From: Isoetes taiwanensis
Taxonomy: Eukaryota; Streptophyta; Lycopodiopsida; Isoetales; Isoetaceae
Assembly (NCBI GenBank): GCA_021234155.1
Contig: JAJEKV010000161.1
Span: 897,316 to 961,315 of the forward strand
Direction: 5' to 3'
Length of the DNA: 64,000 bases
The notes under the pieces: generated by a model
What the model was told of the DNA's origin: nothing
Seen by the model: the letters and a program-made list of their open reading frames with translations, nothing else
Database searches by the model: none
In this document: positions 1 to 13,025 of the stretch, piece after piece
Layout of the letters: each line of letters begins with the position of its first letter
Position numbering within the stretch: position 1 is the first letter of the stretch
Position numbers and translations under genes: made by a program

Positions 1-727
1 CCGATGGTTTCGTAAATACGTGTTTTTCCAAAACCGCCATAAATAATTTTATGGGTCCTCTAAGCCATAGATTTGCAATTGAGAGCAATTCAAGATGACG
101 CCATCGCCGTGAGCATGGAGCTCAATTTGAACGCATGGCACGGCAAAGCGGGCAAAGAAGATCCAATTTATACCAAAACGAATTTGCATATAGGGGAACA
201 GAGCTAAGAATTTGCATTGATATGCATTGTACAGAGGCTCTATCCCCAAATCGAGTCGGGATTGAGCTGAAGCTTCTCGATCGAAAGCAGGCTGCCTCGA
301 ATTGGCGATTCGATCTGCATCTAGATGAAAAGTTGTTAACGCCGCCTCTTTGTTTCCACCATAGCCATTTGTCAATGAAATTTGGAATTGTAACACATTC
401 TAGCTTCGAAACACTACAGCAGACCTAAACTAAATCAAAGGGTCTCGCATAACTGGCTAGTTGCAACTCGATCATATCATTCGGTAGTTGCCGCCCAGAT
501 ATATGATATATGCGCCAAACAACCGCCCTCCTTCTCCTCACATACAACCATCGCCCAGCGTAAATGACTATCCCGCGTCGCCATAGCCGTAGATATGGAC
601 AGGGAATTCATTATGCAAATATCTCAGAAGTTATAATACATATATTACGTAGACGAAATTTAATAGTTAATGTTGATTGATACGCCAAAATTCAAATTTG
701 TGGGGCAATCTTGCCTCGAAAAAATTT

Positions 728-945
728 CCCACATGCCACCTCATCCGCCCTTTAAATGTATCCGCCACTTCTCCATGCCACCTCACTCATCTCTCCCATA
801 TTAATTTTTGTGCAAAGAAATTGCATAAAATACTCGTGAGTTGCTTTGACACCTCATTCACTTTTACTAATAACAATGCCACCTCACAATGCCACCTCAC
901 TAGGTCTATTAAAACCTCAAATGCCACCTCATCACTTAACATTTA
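728..945. repeat. Cluster of ATGCCACCTCA motifs
   Basis: The 11-mer ATGCCACCTCA, or a one-base variant, occurs about six times in roughly 220 bp, and again near 1,105. The sister copy at 14,475-14,690 keeps the cluster. The spacing is irregular, so it is not a simple tandem array. Function unknown. Confidence 0.6.
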
Positions 946-2181
946 AGTAGATTTAATGCCCCAAAGATTGATCTTCCTTGCACTTTCTGAAAATGAGGGC
1001 TTAGGATTTTCCTCGCTGATCCAACGGCCCCGAGATGTGGTGCATCCCCTCATGCATGGGCATGCATGCCCCCATAAAGATCCAAAGGGACATAAGCTTG
1101 CCTCCTTGCCACCTCATCACTAATATATATTAATTAAATGCCAAAAAACATCACACCTACCATGAAGTTCCCGAAAACCATAAAAACATCAAGGGCTAGG
1201 ATTTTTCCCTACCATTTGGACCAAACGAATCTGGCCGAGATTCATGTATCTATAATTATCTAACTATATATATTATGACTAGAACGTGAAGCGGGCGATG
1301 CCGGGCATTAGTCGTGATGTGTGGAATGGATAAATACAATTGACTGCATAAGTGAATGGAATGTAGTGAAGACTCTAGGAACATTTGAAAGGCATTTGAA
1401 GGTTGGAATTTGAGGTCCTTTTATCCTGCCAAAGACATAAATTTTTTTGCATGCCTTTGAAATCTATCAATCAAATTTAAACACCCAATGGAGTATATCG
1501 TATTTTTTGATGCTTGTGAAATGAAGTTGATGGTAGTGGTAACGTGGTAGAAACTTGGTCATTTGAATCTTGTAATTGTGTGAAACTTGAGTTGAAAGAT
1601 GTGTGGAATATTGTGTATGCTTATATGCATATTAGTGAAAGATATGGTCGAGGGTGGTGGAAGATGTAGGTCTATTGCAATGCACCTATAATAAAATATT
1701 TATTGTCGGTTGCTTAGTTTCTAGGTTATTTACTTTGATTGTGGTCTTGTTTGAATGCCTAGACTTAAAAAATGGATTGAAAGTGGATAATGGTCTTGTA
1801 AAACTTAAAAATTAAATCATGTCAATTCCAACCGAAGAATGAAAGCCATCATATAAAATGATTTTCTCAAATAGGATCAATGATAACATCCATATTTGTA
1901 GCTAACTTTTATGAACTCATGAATATGTAGATAAACGACCTCCTCCATGTGCTCTATTGGACATGTGCCTAGTTAACTACTTAACATTCACATTTACACA
2001 CCAAATGTATACATGAATTTAGAGCCTAGAAAATATGTGATGGGCAAGTGTTGTTTGATATAATTATTGTTACCATGTTCTATGTGCGTAAGAACTTTGT
2101 ACGACACAATCACAAAATAGGATCTTATTAGACATGGGATATAGTTGTTTATATATAAATGCCTCCCGAAATTGCTATTAA

Positions 2182-2193
2182 GATGGATAGATG

Positions 2194-2255
<62 letters not shown>

Positions 2256-2256
2256 A
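2182..2256. repeat. GATA microsatellite
   Basis: A run of GATA tetranucleotides preceded by two GGAT units. The sister array at 15,938-15,984 is shorter, so the tract has changed length since the duplication. On the minus strand it gives a spurious repetitive Ile-Tyr-Leu-Ser reading frame. Confidence 0.95.
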
Positions 2257-4599
2257 TTTTAACGCCCACGGAACCCAAGCCGGTTATGGGACTAGTACAA
2301 ACCAAGGGCAAGAAGCCCAAGCGTAACAAAACACAAAAAAAACAATAAAATTTACAACAAAGAAGAAAATGTCGAACATGGGTGCTCTGGCACTAACAAT
2401 ATCCCAACCAAAGGTTCCGAGGCCATCGCCCATGGATTATCGCTGTGGCCCAGATAGATCGCGCCCATTTTGTGCAACCTAGCTTCGCTGAACCTTTACA
2501 TAGCTCCTCCTACCGGGTCAACTGTGGTGGGTGAAAGGTCCTCCCGGACGGAGAGCTTAGAGCCCCCGAGGTGACTACCATGCTAAAGGACATACGCCTT
2601 ACCGTGATAGTGATGAACCGCGACAAGCATATAACGAGGTCGATCCCGCTCGAAAGCACCAACTCGCCGGGCCATAGCGATACTAGGCTTCGATGTGCAT
2701 AGTCTCGTGGAAGAAGTGTTCCACCCGCTCAATGTCCAACAAGAAGCCGCCTCCCAGAGGGCCTACTATCCGCAAATTCATACCGCCAGCTGGTGCAATG
2801 GTGGTTCGCATAGAGCATGGAACGGTTTTCCCGACCGCGGAATATTCCGTGCAAGCATGGTGCATCAGCCACGCGGGCCTTTGTGCATGCCTCTCGCGGT
2901 CAAAAACTGCTTGGGTCATGCCGCCTATAGCATCCGCACCCAATGTACGACCGGCCCGAAAGTGATGACCTCTATACATGGAGCCTCTGGCCCGTCCAAT
3001 GGAATCTACTTGCCGCGGGACTACTGTGAGGAGCCGGAGGAGTTTCCCCGAAGCTAGTGTAAGCTCTCCAACGTGGTCTTGAACAGATGCAGGACTTGAA
3101 TCCAACTATCCACGCGTGAATACGAGGTATCCGTGAATGTTGATGCCGGAGGAAGTTTTCTCAATTGCCTTTGAAGGTCAAGCTCTAGACATGAGGTATC
3201 TACATGTTCGACCGCAGTAAGTGTTTGCTAAAACGTAAGAGGGCTTAAACAGGCTTGGAGGTCCGATAACGCAGATCCGCTCGCATTGGTGGAGGTGGCG
3301 GGTCGGGCTTATCCTTGGCCTTTTCCGCCATATCCCCCGCTTTCCGGTCATTGCTTAGACAACAGATGCTAGATGCCGATGCCGATGTCGGACAACAAGA
3401 AAATCAAAGCAACCGCAGCGTGCAATCGCGGTCTACTATGGTCGTATCTATGGTGGACAATAAGAAAATCAAAACAATTGTGAAGCACGGGTCGTGGTCT
3501 ACTATGCATGCACTATGCCGGGCAATATGAAAACCAAAGCAAAGGGAACTGATCCGACAGCTAAGCAAAACCCGAGCCTCCGCCATTTAGAATTGTGACA
3601 AAGAGATTTTTCACCAAGAAAGTTGGTGCCGGCTGGTCGAAACTTGTTATGGCTGGTCAAAACTTCTAGTGCCCCCCGAAGCCTAAAGCTCACTTCCACC
3701 TCGAATCGATTAGAACTCGCACTAAATCGATGAGGAAGCCCAGGTCATCTACTGGAAGACATGTCGGGCTGCAGCGATGGCTACTGTGGCTGCGGAAATT
3801 GGGTCTTACTGTGGCAGATGGGTGAAGCCGGGCGCTATGGTGTGGTTGCTGTAAAACCTCAACCCCTTCATTTTCTTATCTACAGTGGGAACTCTTGTCA
3901 AGATCGCGGGCGTAAGATGAGGTGTCGAGGCAAGGCCGCTACCGGTTCTTGATGCGCGAGAGAGGCCGCACCTACAGAGCTGGGTGGTTGCACCAACAAA
4001 GATCCGACAAGTGCAAGTGCAGGTAAGTTAGATGCATGCTTGTTGGCTTGAGCGGCTGCAGCTGGCCGAATATATGCTGGCCGAGCTAAGAAGTAGAAGA
4101 AAATAAGACCTGGCAAAAGAAATTTTGCTGGCTGAGTATCGTGATGCCTGGACGAAATCGTTGCTGGCAAAATCGGTGCTGGGGCTGGCTTTGCCGGATA
4201 GATCTTTGGCTGCTTGCTCGATCCTGCTAGATGTTGCTTGGTGCTGCCTCCGGAGCCTGAGTTTACATGTGCCTAGGCGCTGAGCGCTCAAAGGAAACTC
4301 ATTGACCTTGAAATACCATGACAACAGCTTTGTCACAACAATAGATGTAGGTGCGAAACATGTTCTAAGTTCAATTCTGGGAAAAAAAACATCGAAGCTT
4401 CTTTTGTTGTCTTTCGTAATTTGGAAAAATCTTGGGATTTGAATGAAAGGAGTGTAAACACGAAGGACGCTGAGCGTGATTTAGTTGCGTCTTATCGCCA
4501 TGTACATAACACGCTTGGCGCGGTTTTATTTGTTGCGTTGTATGATATAAGAGTGTGAGGACTGTCATATTTTGTTGCCTTGGATACCATGTTTGATGT

Positions 4600-4854
4600 T
4601 TCAGCAACCCTTGCGCTTCTAAAAAGATTTTGGTGTTCGACCTGAACGGACACCAAAGTGGATCTATCCGCGGCCAAACACCAAACACCAAAGTGTGTCT
4701 ATCCGCGGCCGCACCTGAAAAGTGTGTCCATTATTAATGATTTGGCTCTGTGGATGACAAAGGGCGTATGTTAGAATCACACCTTAACTAGATGTAGTGC
4801 TCACATGGAACCACACCTTCTTAAATACCCTAAGAAGTATGGATTGGTCCCCTA
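4600..4854 (+). pseudogene. Broken copy of the terminal exon of the ParB-like gene
   Basis: Counterpart of the C-terminal exon at 47,456-47,703. In this copy the reading frame is destroyed at each CAG site (for example where the other copy reads ACAGTGGCAGAAG). The rest of the gene is absent upstream, since block A abuts it. It is either a duplicated gene fragment or a duplicate carrying base-calling errors. Confidence 0.65.
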
Positions 4855-5192
4855 ACATCATCTTGAAATATAATGTGTTTATATGTGATATTCGTGTGAT
4901 TGGACCATATTTTTGGGGCTCCTGTGGACCAGAAAATAATGCAATTTGTTATCATGTCACATAATATTTTCATCTGAATGCTCTTCACTTTTGGTCTCAT
5001 CTCAATGAGCAACTTGACTTTCAATTTTGCATATTTCTGTCCGCATTTATAAGGTCTCATGGTAATTGCAATTTTATGTGAATTTTCAAGCAAGAAAAAA
5101 AGATAAAAAAAAATCAAATCGCCACTAGGAAACAACCATAGGTTGGCGTGCTTTTGGAGTTGACATATTCCCAATTTATTTGAATGATGGTT

Positions 5193-5287
5193 AGAACGGC
5201 AAGAGCTTCGCTGCCGTGGACCTTAGGGCACTTGTCACTAATCCATAAATTAGTGGGAAAATGGAGAACGGCAAGAGCTTCGCTGCC
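5193..5287. repeat. 49-bp segment bracketed by 23-bp direct repeats
   Basis: A 23-bp sequence starting AGAACGGCAAGAG occurs at 5,193-5,215 and again at 5,265-5,287. The 49 bp between them includes an imperfect palindrome around AATCCATAAATTAG. The same arrangement is in B' (about 48,047-48,141). A third copy of the 49-bp segment, without the brackets, is at 39,152-39,199. Confidence 0.75.
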
Positions 5288-6256
5288 TCTGATCTTCATG
5301 TCACCCTATCAAAAATAAGGCCTTGATAAGGCCTTTCTGTAGGGTTTAGGGTTGCCGCCCATCGTGACTTTCCTAGAGGCGCATGGCCTGCCAGCTGACT
5401 AGCGGGTTTACCTCCCACCTTTGGAAGGGCATTTGAACGACAAAATGACCAATTTTTGCCCGCGAAATTGGCCAAGTCATAGCGTGACTCGCAATGATTC
5501 CTAAACATGCAGAATTACCAACATCTGTGTAAAAGTTGTTGGGGAATTTAGGCGTCGTTGAGTGCGAAAGGGGGCGACCTTGAACTCTAGACGCAAAGGA
5601 GTCCTATTAACATCTTCATCTTCGTGGTGACTATACCCTTACACATCACCACCAAGGACGCATTTAATAATACTAGAAATTTGTTATGGGTGGTCTGCAA
5701 GTGGAACATTTCTTTGATTTCAAATGTGGAGGTGGACCCACTACAATGTTCAAGCCTGATGAATTCTCCTGCTAGTTTCACACAGTGTTGCCTTTTATAC
5801 AATTTACTCCTTTCATACCATTATTTTAGGATTGTGTTCTGGGTTATATTAACTATCTTTGTTACGTTGTTGGATGCCATTTTTTAGAGACTTTTATTGT
5901 TAGATAATCTTTTGTTCAAGATTACTAGATTATATTCAAAGATGTTTGACTCTTTTTTCCTTTGGCTTGTGCGGCTGAGTTTATTAGATATGTTAAGAGA
6001 AACATCTTTTTTCTTGCAAGGATGTATTCTATTGGCCACTTGTTTTGACTCCCCTACTTGTTTCTTGTTTTGTAATTATCCCTCATTATGACTTACGTTT
6101 GACCATATAGACGCTATTGGTTCCAACTAGCTTATGCATCATAATGATGTGCGTTCTCCGGGGGGGCGGACATCCTTCAACTATTTTGGTTCTCAGATCG
6201 TATGTCGGAGGCTTCGGTGTCCTTTACGTCGTATTTCGAATTATTTTTTTGTTGTT

Positions 6257-7870
6257 AAGGTATGTGCAAGTTCCTGGTCTAGTTTCTTTGAGCACATAGC
6301 TGCTAGGGGTATTATCTGTCTCCTGGGCGGTACAAACGGCTGGATCTTCGCCCATCTTGACAATTCTCGCGACCATTGAGGTTCTACAACTTCTTTCGCT
6401 CTTGCCCTCCATCTCCACCATGGCCCCCCGCCTCGTGAATTACAACCACGAGCATGACCCAGCCTCCGCTAGACCTTTGGCTTCGACCCACTCCCCACCA
6501 CGATTGGGTTCTAATTTGATTTGACGACGCTTCCATCCACTTCTTCTTTCTACATTCCTTTCCAGTTTAAGCTTTGATTATGGTTGTCGTCATTCTTCCT
6601 GTTGATATGCCATTATTCGTTTTTCATTATCTAGACTTATTTGATGTTAAGGTATGTGCAGTGTTCGTGGGTCTAGTTTCTTCGACGACATAGTTGATGA
6701 TAGTCTTACCAAATCCCATAGGCGGTACAAACGACTAGATCTTCATCACCGCGGGCGGGTTTCTAGACCGCTGAGCTTCTATACCTTCTCCGCTTCTTGC
6801 CCGCCATCCCAACCATGAGCTCGCCTCATGTGCATGTCCACGCGACACGCACCGGGCTTCGATAGACTTTGGCTTTTAACCACACCCCACCGTAGCTTCG
6901 CCTCGATGCCCTTTTCAAAGATACACATTGTTTCGCTTCTTACCACCGCTTATTAACATTCTATCTTGTATTTTTGACCTATCAATCCACCGAGCCCGGC
7001 ATCCAATCTCTCGCCTCGACCTTGAATTGGCGCGACGATGAAGTTCTAATTTGCTTTTGGCTTACATTTCACCCGGTTTCTTCCTTCTATATTCTTTCCC
7101 ATATTTTAAGTTTTGATATGGTTGTCGTTATTCTTTTCATATGCATGCCGCTTTGTTTTGTTATTTAGACTTATGCTATGTTAAAGTATGTGCGTGTCCG
7201 CGGGCCTAGTTGCTTCGACGACATAGTTGATTCATGAGCTCGCCTCACAGCCATGTCCACGCGACACGCACCGGGCTTCGAGATAGAACTTGGCTTTTAC
7301 CCACAACCCATCAGAAGCTTCGCCTCGCTGTTCTTTTCAAAGATACACATCGCTCCGCTTCTTACCACCGCTTATTAACGCTCTATCTTGTATTTTAGAC
7401 CTACCAATCCACCGAGCCCGGCATCCAATCTCGCCTCGACCTTTGACTTGGCGCGACGATGAAGTTCTAATTTGCTTTGGCGACGCTTCACCCGCTTTCT
7501 TCTTTCTAGATTCTTTTCCCATATTTTAAGTTTCGATATGGTTGTCGCCATTCTTCCCGCTATGATGCCGCTATTTGTTTTGTTATTTAGACTTATGTTA
7601 TGTTAAAGTATGTGCGTGTTCGGGCCTAGTTGCTTCGACGACATAGTTGATGGTGGTCTTATCGGTCCCATAGGCGGTACAAACGGCTAGATCTTCAACA
7701 CCGCGGGCGGTTCCTCGACCGCTGAGCTTCGCTTATTTTTGTTTTTTCGCTTTTGCCCTTCTTCACCAACCATACCCTTGCTAAACCTCGCGACTAGTTT
7801 GGGAGATTCTTCTTGCTTTCCTCCGGGTATACGCCTACAACTCGGGTTCTTTCTTCTATATTCTTTTCTA
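6257..7870. repeat. Long tandem repeat array, four ~0.4-0.5-kb units
   Basis: Units start at about 6,257, 6,650, 7,181 and 7,606 with AAGGTATGTGC or a close variant. They share internal markers such as GGCGGTACAAACGGCT and GATATGGTTGTCG. A further unit resumes at about 9,346 after a retroposon insertion. The matching array in B' covers about 49,107-50,703. No coding potential is evident; it could be LTR or intergenic satellite-like sequence. Confidence 0.75.
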
Positions 7871-9345
7871 TATTGCAAGGTTTAAATAAGGCGGAGGATC
7901 CGAGTCGATGACATGGGATGAAACCCTAAGCTGGTTAGGGCGGCGGGCGGCGTCACAAAAACATTGCAGACGCTTTGAGAGCTAGTTCGATGGTCGAAGA
8001 GCAGCAATGCCGCCGCTGGTCATTCCAAATCGCCCCTCAGAACCCATGAAATCACCAGATTTGGCCTTGTCGGTTTTGTGCGTAGGGGTTGCAACCGGCA
8101 TGGCCGCCGCTTTGATGTCTTCTTTTTCTTCTTCAAGTACTAAATCTGGTTAGATATGGGTTTTGGCTTGTGTCTCAATGATGGATTAGGAGCTTATAGT
8201 CTGTTGGCACCATTTTTAGATATGATTTTTCAGTCCCGGTCGTTTTTATACTATAAAGATCCGCCGTGGTTCTCTTTTACAACACCGCTTAGGCTCTATT
8301 GTATCTAAGCACTAAGCATGTGGCTTACGTGGTATCTTTGGATCATCCTTCAGCCATTCCTTTTCTCCATCCCAGCCTAGAGTTGATTCACGGCCGCCAT
8401 TGCAATGCCAAGGGATAGGTACTGATCATTGACGGGAGGCCTATGTTGGATCCGCTTGTCTCATGCTTGGTTTGGTAAGTGTGGTTGTTTGGGGTTGCAA
8501 AGATTCATCGACACTTTGTTGGGTTAATGTTCATTGGAAATGCAATGGGCTCTTCTATAGTACTTGTAACCGGCCGATTGTGGGGTTCTTTACCTTGAGG
8601 TTTCACAGAAACAAGACGCCTAGTCCAGAGTAACCCCGCTAGCAGAGAAAAGTTGAGGCAGCCTACACGAGTAGAGTAGTGGGCTGCTCTAGCATGGAGG
8701 GCACTCCTGGAAGTGCCTATAGTACCTTGCTAGTGCAAGACGGCTGGCAATCTTGCCTAGTATAGGTGTGGCTTTGCTTGAAATCTTCATGGAAGGGGCT
8801 TCTTGGTAGCTAAGTGCATTTTTGGGAGAGGAAGTTAGCTCCTATAGTAATCGCATGTGAGAAGAAGGTGGATTTTCGTGAGTTCGTACGCCTAGAGTGT
8901 TCTTACAAAGAAAGATACATTCTTCTTCTAGGTATTCTCTCGGTTATGTTCTTCAAGATCTTGAAGAATAATTTTGTCAGACTTTACAAGGGTTATCGCC
9001 TCCCCCGTAGTATCTTCAATAGGTGGGAAAAAGGCCTCGGCCCTCTAGTACAGAAGAACTAAAAGGGCGAGGATCTTATCATCTTTGGTGGTCAAAGAAG
9101 AGGTTGAGGACCTTGACCATAGTACTGGGACATAATCTCATGCTAGTTTTTCAGCTGTTTGATGGCTGCTGGTATCCTTTGTGATAATTCTTTTCTATCT
9201 AGTGACCATGAGCATTGTATTCTTCCTATCGTGCCTATTGTGGAGCCTTTAAGAAGGTCATGTACCATTTTCATAGTAATCAAAAAAATTTCTTACCCTC
9301 CCAAAAAAAAAAAAAAAAAAAAAAAAAAAGGGTATTGCAAGGTTT
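7871..9345 (+). mobile_element. Poly(A) retroposon with 13-bp target-site duplication
   Basis: TATTGCAAGGTTT occurs at 7,871-7,883 and 9,333-9,345, bracketing a 1.45-kb insert that ends in a run of about 25 A followed by GGG. Neighbouring tandem units show the uninterrupted (empty) sequence at the same place, which confirms an insertion. Poly(A) plus a variable-length target duplication is the hallmark of LINE-driven retroposition. The insert has no recognisable protein, so it may be a processed transcript or a non-autonomous element. The same insertion is in B' (50,704-52,161), so it predates the block duplication. Confidence 0.8.
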
Positions 9346-11046
9346 GGATATGATTGTCCCTCATTCTTCTTGTTAATCCGGTGTTATTGTTTTTACTTAT
9401 TTTATATTAAGGCATGTGTGTGTTCGTGGTCTAGCTTCTTCACCGACATAGTAGATGTAGGTCTTATCCGCCTCCCGGCAAGATAAACGGCTAGGTCTTC
9501 CTCGACTGTGGCAATTCTCTCGACCGCTATGCTCTATACCTTCTTTTTTTTCGCCTTTACATCTCAACCATGACCTCGCCTCATGAACCATGCCCACGCG
9601 ACACGCACTGCTTTGCTAGATCTCAACCTCGCCTCCCCTCGGTGTCTTCCTCCGCTACCTTTTTGGTGCACACATCATTCCTCCCCTTGTCGACGCTTAT
9701 TGATTTTCCAGTTATGTTTGTTGCACCCGCCCTTTCGCTTTTTGTTCGCACCCGACCTCGAAGTCACCTTTGGCTTAGCCTTGGCACGCAACGAACTTCG
9801 GACTTAGCTTCGACTCCACTTCGTGACCGGTTTTGCTCTCTTGCCTTTTTGCATATTCTCGCTAACTTTTTTTTCCTCCGCTATACATCTAGTTGACTTG
9901 GTACATTAGAAGTCCTATATGTCCATTTGCCCCTCTAATCGCCAATTCTTTTTCTCGAGTTACTTGTCTATAGATCGATATTGGTATTTGTATCGCACGA
10001 CGCCTTGACTATATGATCTATCCCGCAAGTCCAAATTTAAAAGTTCGAGTCCAATGCCCCTTTAGCATATCATGTGTTTTAGTTGAGTCGGGCTTGTGCA
10101 TTGTAAGGGTTGCTTTCTCCTCTTATGGGTTAATAAATATGGTTTTTTTGTTGTTGTTGATTGCATTTATCACACGCTATTTTAGCCAGCTTCATTTCTC
10201 GAAAGCACATATCTTTGTTAAAATCAATTACATTTTTGATTTGGCATCATTTCAAGAGTTGCTCGTCATGGCTTCTAGTGGTTATCATTTTTCCCTTTAG
10301 GTACTTGTATTAGCTAAATTAGTGCAAGTGGTTTTGCTACATCGTTGTTCATAGGATTCGATTTCCACTATCTCGACTCATACTTCGCTCTTTTCACCTT
10401 TGCTTTAGGATTGTACGGGTTATTGAGGGCAAAACGTATTTCTTCTTGACATATTACTTTACCACGACCACGACCACCACCACGACCATCACGACCGCGA
10501 CTCGACTTTGCCTCATGCCCTGTGCCCACGCCACTTAACCCGCCTCTTGAGACCTCGACTCGACCCACAAACCCAATCGCGCGACTTCATCTCCTTTTTT
10601 TCTCTTCTTCCTTCGAAATGCATACATCGCTTTCTCCCTTGTCGATGTTTAGTGACGTTAGGGCCCTGTGGATGGGAGTAGAGTTCTTCTTTTCGGCCGT
10701 TGTTGTTGTTGTGTGTATCTATCGCGAGCCCTCATCCCGAGAATGCATATCAATCCACACCGAGGATCAAGATTCTCGGGAGAGGACGAGCGATATATAT
10801 TTTGTCCTTTCCTAGTCCCTCCTTATTTCCATGCTCGTCTCACAAAGACCCGCATCCATCCCCCTTTTTTTCCCTCTTTTCCCAGATTATCCTTCTTTGT
10901 TCTTGGGCTTCATCTATATTGATTATTTTTATATACATCATGTTCTCGTCCGCTATTTGTGTAGATACATTATCGTGTACATCCATATTACTATAGATAC
11001 AATTTAATATTGATTCATTTTTATAAATACCGTTGTTTCAAGCATT

Positions 11047-11260
11047 TCTATATATATGCTACCGGCATGCGGACAAGCCCTCCATTGTTATAGAGAGTTT
11101 TTTTTTGTAGTGTGGCACGCATGACCAGCCCTTTCCGAGGTTTTTATTTTGTCAAGCTATTCATTTTTGTGTTCTCTTTGCGTGGCTCACATGACCAGCC
11201 TTCCTTGTTATAAAGGTTATTGATCGCGGCACGCATGACCAGCCCTCCGAGGTTTTCAAA
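11047..11260. repeat. Short tandem repeat around GCACGCATGACCAGCCC
   Basis: Four imperfect ~60-bp units contain GGCACGCATGACCAGCCC-like cores followed by T-rich stretches. The array is conserved at about 53,853-54,050. No coding function is evident. Confidence 0.65.
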
Positions 11261-12879
11261 GTTCTTTCTATTATGTTGCTATATGTTTTATGAATTTGCT
11301 AACAATTATAGGAGACGCCACCACTACTTCACCTCCGACGCCCATCTCATTCATATGTTGAGCCTATTAATTTTACCGATGGGTGCTTACCTCTCAGATA
11401 TTTTCCGTGATTAAACACTCTAGAGCTCTTTATCATTTACCTTTCGTTGTTTCGGGTCCATTTTTTCCATGCAAGTGCTCTACTACTACGACACCTCGAG
11501 ACACATTAGCTCGCTTTTTATTAAGGGTTTCCTCGAAAACCCAAAAGGCGCAGGTTTTTCATCCCGATAAGAAGTCGCCGCCAGCCTTTCACACTCACCT
11601 TGCACTATCACGATATTTTTTAGGGGTAGTCCGATATTGTGCCTATGGTCGGCTACCCTCCCACTTCACATTTATCAAAGTCCCAATGTATACCGCCCCG
11701 TGATGAATGAAAAGCCTATCGCTTTTCCTCACGGTCTTGTTGTGTGTGTCTCATGGATAGGTTCAATAATCGTGACGCTTTATACTAAATACGTGATTTT
11801 TCGCTTGATACGGCATGAATTTGGCATATAATACGCCAAAAATACAAGAAAAAACTTTTTCCGACGTAAGTAAGTTGTAAGTAAGTTATAACATGTAATA
11901 CTATTCTAGAAGATAATGGATACAAGCTTTTTATGTCAAACAAGGCAAATACACAAGAATTTTTTAACCAGCGTAAATGTAGGGTTGGGGTGAAGGTTAA
12001 GGCGGAATGGAGTAGCTTCATGATCTACATGATTGTCTTGTGAAGTTTGTGCTGCCCGTGGAAGAGCATACATATTCTTATATCAAAATCAAATATGTGA
12101 TGTTCACTAATGGAGTTGGAGGAAAACCAAATGCTAATCCGTAATCACCTTCGCTCCGTGATACCAATAGTTCACTAGAGAAACCGTCATGGAAGACAAT
12201 GAATGCCTGGCCATTATATACGTAACAAATCGCTTGATTGGCCAACAAATAGCTTAGTTAATCAAAATCTAGATCTTGTGATTTAGACCCAAAGGTGTTC
12301 TTGCATGTAATTCTTGAGCCACATGGCCGACGATGACCAACGCTTAATTTAAGAATTGTTAGGGCCAAATTGATTTTAGCAAGCCATTGAAAATTTCTTC
12401 ACGTGGTCGGATCCCAAGATACTCCCCTTTTCTCGATCAATGGTGTGATCACCCCTTCCTCTCAAGTCTACCTTGGATTATGAATTGAAGGCCTTTTGAA
12501 GTAGCAATCTTGATTTAAATGTACATTATAAAACATGAATTTTAGCCACTTCACCCCGGCCACCGTAAGGCAACCCTCCATGCGCAAAGACCTTGTTGTT
12601 GACATTCTGGATGAAGACTCGCGATAGACACACCACGTATAGGTTCTCAGACGATAAATGAAAAAATTTTTGACGATAAAGTCGAAAAAAATATATATTT
12701 TATGGTAAAATACGTATTTCTCGCATTTTTCCCTTGCCGGCCGGAAAATTTTTCAAGGTAGTTTAAACCGAGGTTTCGCCACGAGAAATTCAAGAAAAAT
12801 TGCGCAGTGTTTAAACTTCATTTTCAAGATACGCTGAAATGCCAAGGTAGTTTAAACATGAAGTTTTCGCCACGAAAAA

Positions 12880-13025
12880 AAAAAAAAAAAAAACCCCTAA
12901 GCCTAAAAGACTTTTAAGACTATGTCTTCCCACCGAATGACTAGTCTTTTACTTGCAACCTCAGATAGATTCTTGTGCCAAAAAACTATCCAAGCCTTGT
13001 CAAGGAGAAATATAAGATTTCTTAT
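12880..13025 (-). mobile_element. Terminal 130-bp fragment of the Penelope-like element
   Basis: After a run of about 20 A, the sequence CCCCTAAGCCTAAAAGAC and the next ~130 bp match the outer end of the terminal repeats at about 55,700 and 62,115. Identity stops abruptly at 13,025, so only the 3' tip of the element (minus-strand orientation) is left. It marks the right-hand edge of block B. Confidence 0.85.

Larger units (their letters stand above)
1..4466. repeat. Segmental duplication block A (first copy)
   Basis: This block matches 13,747-18,211 almost base for base in the same orientation, starting at the window edge (the left end lies outside). Homology stops at 4,466/4,467, where this copy runs into block B while the other continues into unrelated DNA. 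I find no convincing gene: open frames here are broken in the sister copy and the two copies differ mostly at CAG/CTG sites. An open minus-strand frame at 2,683-3,105 has no recognisable domain and is disrupted in A'. Confidence 0.9.
4467..13025. repeat. Segmental duplication block B (first copy)
   Basis: Direct duplicate of 47,318-55,837. The left edge coincides with the palindrome ACGCTGAGCGTG. The right edge lies about 130 bp into the terminal repeat of the Penelope-like element that is complete next to the other copy. The block contains a gene-tail exon, tandem ~0.4-0.5-kb units, a retroposon and short tandem repeats. This copy looks like the lower-quality one: where B' has CAG or CTG, B often has an altered string. 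Confidence 0.92.

Noticed and set aside
1994-2329. Repetitive Ile-Tyr-Leu-Ser protein
   Set aside because: It is the translation of a GATA microsatellite.
2683-3105. 140-codon open frame on the minus strand in block A
   Set aside because: No domain, and the frame is broken in the sister copy; the region is error-prone.
12880-12910. Telomeric repeats at the element edge
   Set aside because: There is only one CCCCTAA unit after an A run, not a tandem telomere tract.
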